A stretch of 47,258 bases of DNA from the NCBI GenBank assembly GCA_033297205.1, contig MU859296.1, forward strand, positions 1 to 47,258, written 5' to 3'. The notes under the pieces are model-generated. The model worked only from the letters and a program-made list of their open reading frames with translations, did not search any database and was not told where the DNA came from. The stretch is from Pseudoneurospora amorphoporcata (Eukaryota; Ascomycota; Sordariomycetes; Sordariales; Sordariaceae). The position numbers and the translations under genes are program-made. This document shows positions 43,098 through 47,258 of this stretch, in pieces; position 1 is the stretch's first letter, and each line of letters begins with the position of its first letter.

Positions 43098-44048
43098 CAG
43101 CGGCACGGCGGGGTCGGGGCTGAAAAGGTTCGTGTTTGGTAGTGACAATTGTCACTCCTCACAAGCCAGCCAATCCAAGCCAGCTATTGCGCAACATGCT
43201 CAGGTATGATAGGAACCTGATTGCCGCTTTGGTTACCAACTTTTAAGCAACATGGTAGACATAGGTAGTTGTGCTCTACTCTTGCTGGCGAGTCGTGGTA
43301 GTGTCGAAGCATTGAAATGGTGATCGATCGGTACCTTGATAGCTGCTCTCCTCTGATTGACTCCTTCCTTGGTAGGTACCTACTAGTGTCGGTTATACCC
43401 GGCGGCACCAAACCACCCTCGCCGCTCCCAGCGGACAGGGCAGATAGGCAAGTAAGTACCTTTGATAAGTGCTCGTGGGTGACATTTGTCGTGATGTGTC
43501 GCAATACCACACCCATCCAATCCGATCTGCAAGGAAAGCTATACCGGAACCGGTTATCACAGCGACCATGACACGAGAGCCTTCCCGATCTTCGACCAGG
43601 ATGATACTCCGTGGGACCGAACGTGATGAAGGAGCAGAGGGGGTGTGCTGCTGTCTGTGATCATGATACACCACCATGAGAAAAGCAAGAAGGCGCTGAG
43701 ATAACTGCCTATGCCTCTGGACCTCCTCTGGAATGGGTAGTCCTAGCCTCAACCAATAGATGGACTTTCGGATGGGTGTGAATGTGTGTTCTGCTTGTAC
43801 CTATGTCCTCCTTCGGCCAGCCCTGCAGCAGTGGGCGTCAGTGTGTTCGGTGCGCGGATAAATCGCCGGCAGCTCCCGACCGCGGATTCGTTCTTTCGTC
43901 TTTTCGTTTGGTGCTAACCAATATCTTTCCTACTCCTCGCTTCCTGCCATCACTCTTGGCTCCAATACCATGATCATGTGAGATACGCCCAAACAAGCCA
44001 CCAAAGTGGGATAGATGTGTGAGTGTAATGTATGCCCTTGGGCTGTCT

Positions 44049-44792
44049 TCACATATGATATCTATCGTTGGTGCTCAACTCAGGGTACGCGTATGACTTG
44101 AAGTCCAGATCAAAGGCAGTGCTGCCCATTGCCGCACTTGTTGTTGGCAGCGGCGCATGTTGGTAAGTCAGGTTGCTGGCGGTTGTATAACCAACATCCT
44201 TGAACTGAGAAGCTTTGAGCGCCTCATATTCCGCCCGGAGCGCAGCGTAGGCCTGCCCAAGAGCATTGTTGTGTTGTTTGGCCTCATTGAGCATCTGCTC
44301 GAGGTCCTTTATCCTCTGGTCCTTGCGTTCGCGATAAGCTCTCTGGGAAGCGCGGTTTTGGGCTCTTCGGCGCTGTTCATGGGCATTGAGTAAGTTTTGT
44401 CCTTACAGCCATTGATACAGATATGACCGGGAAGGACATATGATTTATCACATACCGATAGGACAGACGGAGGGGCATTCTTGTAACGGTTTTCTCGTTT
44501 CCTCTTAGGCTTCTGTTCTTGTGTCGGTTGCTGCGAAGACTCATCCTCTGACTCCAGACCTTGATAGACGCCGGTATACATGTTGGGGTCCATAAGGGAG
44601 GCCATGTCGTACTGCCACGCGTTTGTTCGTCTTCCAAAAGCAAATATGGGCGTTATCAAGACTCACTGGTGAGTTGCCTGAGCTTTGAGATCCCGAAGAG
44701 TGTGCGTCCAGATATTGATCTGATTCCGCATGCATGTACCGAATAGAGCTCTCAGAGGTCGGCATATTGACGAAGTGGTTAAAGTCCTCCAT
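44049..44792 (-). CDS. bZIP transcription factor, AP-1-like
   Basis: Exons 44792-44667, 44611-44456 and 44372-44049, with introns of 55 nt (44612-44666) and 83 nt (44373-44455); 201 aa. All joins keep frame. The basic region RRRAQNRASQRAYRERK at 95-111 is followed by a leucine zipper (IKDLEQMLNEAKQHNNALGQ, then AYAALRAEYEALKAS). The N-x-x-S/A-Q-R-x-x-R arrangement is the fungal AP-1/Yap class. The second intron lies exactly before the basic region. The N-terminus (MEDFNHFVNMPTSESSIRYM) and a KPKRKRENRYK stretch before the bZIP give an acidic or aromatic head and a likely nuclear signal. There is no Cys-rich redox domain of the Yap1 kind, so this is a small relative rather than the oxidative-stress regulator itself. 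The start is the first ATG after an in-frame stop. Confidence 0.9.
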
Positions 44793-46598
44793 AACAGGAT
44801 ACTGTGAGAAGATTCTGGGCGTTTGCTGCACAGACCGCTAGTCCTTTGCGCTGCAGGGCTCTTTGCCCTGCACCCTTCTTTGACAGCGGATCTGGCACCT
44901 CCCAGAATCCCCTCCTTTGCAGACCTTCCTCCTCTTTGTATCACCAGCTCTATATAGCTGGTGATCCCCTCCAGCTTCAGATAGCTGGATCCCTCAATAT
45001 CATCATTCCCATCATTTTCGTGATCCATCTCATAGATACTGCTGACTTGTGTGAGGGTATCGTTGAGAAGTTGTTGACATATGTAGAACGATGAAGGACG
45101 CTTGGGATATGCTTTTGTTACTGGTTGAACAGATAGAAATAGGCTCAAGTATCGAGCTGTTCTGTTGCTGTAGACGAGGAGGTTATTGAGGCCTGATGTG
45201 TGAGGAACTCAAGACTCGTTCGCCATTCGGAATTCTCAAGGGCCCCGTTATTTTATAAACATCCGGAGGGACGAGGTTTATCTCACTCCCCCTAGCTGTG
45301 CCGGGCAGCCAATCATCCATGCAGATGTCTCCGTTGAAAGTAGTGACAGCGATGCAAGACAATGTGGCCCAGGCATCTCGCCTTACAAGGGCCCCAGGCA
45401 ACCCACTAGTCTGTCTTTTGAGCAGATCCTGATGAAGCAGTCCACAATTATCCCAAGTTGAATGCCACAACTGGGTATTTTGGTCCAAGATGAAGATCAT
45501 TCGGTGTGCACATCTGCATGCCAATATGCAGGTGGGTAGCTTTTCCGTGTAACGCCAATATGGAAGAGGGCTGACAGGGGTAAAACGGAGGGAACTCGCA
45601 TGTAACACCACTGCGGTAGGTCCTTCTGGTGTAATAAGACCTCTCAAGTGCCATGAAGATGCTGTTTAGTACAGGAAGAACTTCAATCTTGACGGTAGGC
45701 AGTGTACACACGAGTCATCGGTATCTACGTGCTAGCTTCTAAGAGGGCACGGTAGGTACGGACTCCTGAACGACTCGATGCCACAGTATCGTGCACCACA
45801 GCCACTTGCCGATTGTTTACCAAGCACGGATATTTTATGTTCTGTACTGCCTCTGCTTTGTCAGGAACCGTCCTGGTTTTTGGAGGAGGTAGTAGACCTG
45901 AGGTGAGGGCAACAGCAAGACTCCGATCATGCGCCGGTGGCCGGAGTTCGTCTCGTGTCGCCGACCAGAAAGGCAACCCGGGGTGTCGATAACCCGTTGA
46001 ACATTTGCCAATGCTTTGCGGAAACCGTCCGTTCCATAGGACTTGTCAAAATTGGTACTGTGTAGTCTCGGGGATGTGAGATGAGCAACTGTAGAGTTGC
46101 GGTAGTCGTTCGTGGCATAGCCCTATGGATCTCAACACTACGGCCACCCTGCAGGGTACAAGCCCGTGCCGGACTAGGACATGAACCCTATGCCCCTGAG
46201 TTTTTGAGCCAAGAAGCTTCCGTAGTAGGATCGTGCTTAGATGTATCTTTGTCGGTCCTAGCCGTCGTCCGACTTGGGGTGGCTAACTCGCCCAACCCAA
46301 GCACTCCAAGAAGAGATGCAAGATACCCTAAGCGAGATCTGGCAGGTGTTAAGTTTCTCCTTTCCCCTATCCGGAAGCTAGAGCGCGACATTTAGAGGTA
46401 GCCTCGAGGATAAAATGGTTGTCTTTAGTCATCCCGGGTCAATATTAAGGACGGGTGCTCAGCGTCTCCAAACCTGATCTGTGTCCCGCTGCCATACGGC
46501 CCTGCCGAAGATGGCCGGTTTGAGCCTCTCTCTGCCGTACCACACGCCTACATCGCTAGATGGGTACGGGAGCCTAGGCAACTGAATTCTTCCTTCAA
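44793..46598. other. Upstream region of the bZIP gene, no further gene
   Basis: 1.8 kb. An overlapping upstream frame (45148-44663, minus, 161 codons) covers the hairpins and runs past the bZIP ATG in another frame. Minus-strand frames at 45183-45711 show no domain. The segment at 46100-46598, just before the solo LTR, is unrecognised. Confidence 0.5.
44940..44989 (-). promoter_or_regulatory. Two tandem hairpins with interchangeable arms upstream of the bZIP gene
   Basis: The first inverted repeat has 10-bp perfect arms (ATCACCAGCT at 44940-44949, AGCTGGTGAT at 44956-44965) around a 6-nt loop. The second has 7-bp arms (44970-44976 and 44983-44989) around a 6-nt loop. Both share the core CCAGCT/AGCTGG, so arms can also pair across hairpins. 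They lie 150-200 nt upstream of the bZIP start codon, probably in its leader RNA. Function is not known; they could equally be paired protein-binding sites in DNA. Confidence 0.5.
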
Positions 46599-46603
46599 CC
46601 AAG
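46599..46603. repeat. Target-site duplication CCAAG, left copy
   Basis: Five bases directly before the LTR, identical to the bases at 46803-46807 directly after it. Confidence 0.85.
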
Positions 46604-46802
46604 TGTTGAAATGAATCGAGTCACATTATCACAAGGGTAGACGAAATAATGTAATCTTTATTATTAAAAAGGTTGAAAGAGGAAGAAAAGAAGAAAAGGT
46701 AAAGTGGAGGAAACCCTCTCTTATATACATGAATTGAAGTCACGTGTTTAGATTGATCTGTCATGCAAACACATTGTTAATGCATGCAGTCAATATTCAA
46801 CA
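46604..46802 (-). mobile_element. Solo LTR, Copia type, 199 bp with 5-bp target duplication
   Basis: The element starts TGTTGAA and ends TTCAACA, the TG...CA inverted ends of LTRs. It is flanked by a perfect 5-bp direct repeat CCAAG (46599-46603 and 46803-46807). Read on the minus strand, it has a TATATAAGAGAGGG promoter-like element followed about 70 nt later by AATAAAG. This is the U3-R-U5 order of a small LTR, so the element is oriented minus. No gag, pol or second LTR is next to it, so it is a solo LTR left by recombination. The Copia-type assignment rests on the 5-bp duplication and short LTR, and is an inference. Confidence 0.88.
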
Positions 46803-46807
46803 CCAAG
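46803..46807. repeat. Target-site duplication CCAAG, right copy
   Basis: Five bases directly after the LTR, matching 46599-46603. Confidence 0.85.
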
Positions 46808-47258
46808 GACCCCCAATTCGACTGGGATGAAGTAAGGCCGGGACTTCAAGGGTGATGGCGCAAAGGATACGATTAGTGGACCATTCAATGGGCTATGGCA
46901 CCCCACTGAGCCTTCCCCTAAATTACCCTCGGCTTCTTTAAACAGTGCCAAGCCCACCCACTATACCGTAGAAACTCGCGAAACTGGCAAAAAGCTTTTC
47001 CTGTTTTTCTGGCAGATATGTACAGGGAGCTGGCAGGATCAGCCCGCTTCCTGTACATGTAGATGTATGTGAGTTAACGTGAGGGAGTAATGTTTCTGGT
47101 CGGGGGTTTGTTAACTGGGCCTTTTCTACTGTGCTTTTTGCTAGGTAGGACCAAGAGGCACCCTACCAGTCACGACCCCACAACTGGCCACCCCCCACAA
47201 TGCAGCCACATGTAGAAACATCACCACTAGTTGGATAACATCGAAAACTGGCCACTTT
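46808..47258. other. Intergenic end of window
   Basis: 450 bp with no gene. Contains a 9-bp inverted repeat (ATGTACAGG at 47018-47026, CCTGTACAT at 47050-47058) and repeated ACTGGC/ACTGGCCAC motifs near 46985, 47182 and 47248. Confidence 0.5.

Larger units (their letters stand above)
41037..44048. other. Long intergenic region with homopolymer tracts
   Basis: 3.0 kb without a convincing gene. Contains A26 (42641-42666) and G11 (43087-43097) tracts. A plus-strand frame of 97 codons at 41385-41678 and frames near 42700-43750 overlap on both strands and match nothing. Confidence 0.5.

Noticed and set aside
45183..45711. Two overlapping minus-strand frames of 87 and 154 codons
   Set aside because: I considered a frameshifted gene or retroelement relic, but no motif such as a protease, RT or integrase signature appears.

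Overview
The window is from a filamentous ascomycete, most likely a Sordariomycete close to Neurospora or Sordaria. The evidence is the gene structure: short introns of 50-190 nt with GTAAGT-like donors and CTAAC/CTAAG branch sites. Intergenic spaces are long and rich in microsatellites. Several proteins closely resemble Neurospora ones, including the 152-aa nucleoside diphosphate kinase, CAF-1 large subunit and glucosidase II alpha. From memory, and unchecked, the Neurospora cac-1 and ndk-1 loci are near neighbours, so this may be a conserved syntenic block. No bacterial, viral or CRISPR feature is visible.

Layout, left to right. (1) 1-424 minus: 5' end of a secreted protein that runs into a tract of at least 31 Asn codons at the window edge. 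(2) 1625-2551 plus: M50-like membrane metallopeptidase. (3) 2904-3801 minus: DUF3140 protein with an optional mitochondrial-presequence-like N-terminus. (4) 4712-6893 minus: CAF-1 p150/Rlf2. (5) 8723-9862 minus: unrecognised disordered protein. (6) A 6.2-kb divergent intergenic region holding a TGTGC microsatellite and a 206-bp MITE. (7) 16041-19743 plus: SPX-EXS phosphate/inositol-polyphosphate-type membrane protein whose first coding exon is 5 nt. (8) 20363-20444 minus: tRNA-Ser(AGA). (9) 21472-22181 minus: NDK, with an in-frame upstream extension encoding a possible membrane anchor. (10) 23527-26573 plus: glucosidase II alpha. (11) 28783-29799 plus: eqolisin (G1 peptidase) homologue lacking the catalytic Gln. 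(12) 30120-31091 minus: DUF1279/FAM210-like mitochondrial protein. (13) 31400-31660: tRNA-derived SINE-like sequence next to a 14-bp AGCGAA minisatellite. (14) 32123-34893 minus: EF-hand MscS channel. (15) 36380-39475 minus: WW-domain protein. (16) 39768-40025 minus: orphan ankyrin-like fragment. (17) 40533-41036 minus: small unknown protein. (18) 44049-44792 minus: AP-1-like bZIP factor with a structured leader. (19) 46604-46802: Copia-type solo LTR with a perfect 5-bp target duplication.

The genes are mostly unrelated housekeeping and regulatory loci, not a cluster: chromatin assembly, nucleotide metabolism, ER glycoprotein quality control, phosphate signalling, mechanosensing and transcription. 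I found no convincing new multi-gene system. The observations most worth following are the NDK isoform with a membrane anchor, the active-site-substituted eqolisin, the interchangeable hairpins upstream of the bZIP gene, and the three small mobile-element relics (MITE, SINE-like, solo LTR). Gene models were derived by hand from reading frame plus splice consensus; no transcript data were available.
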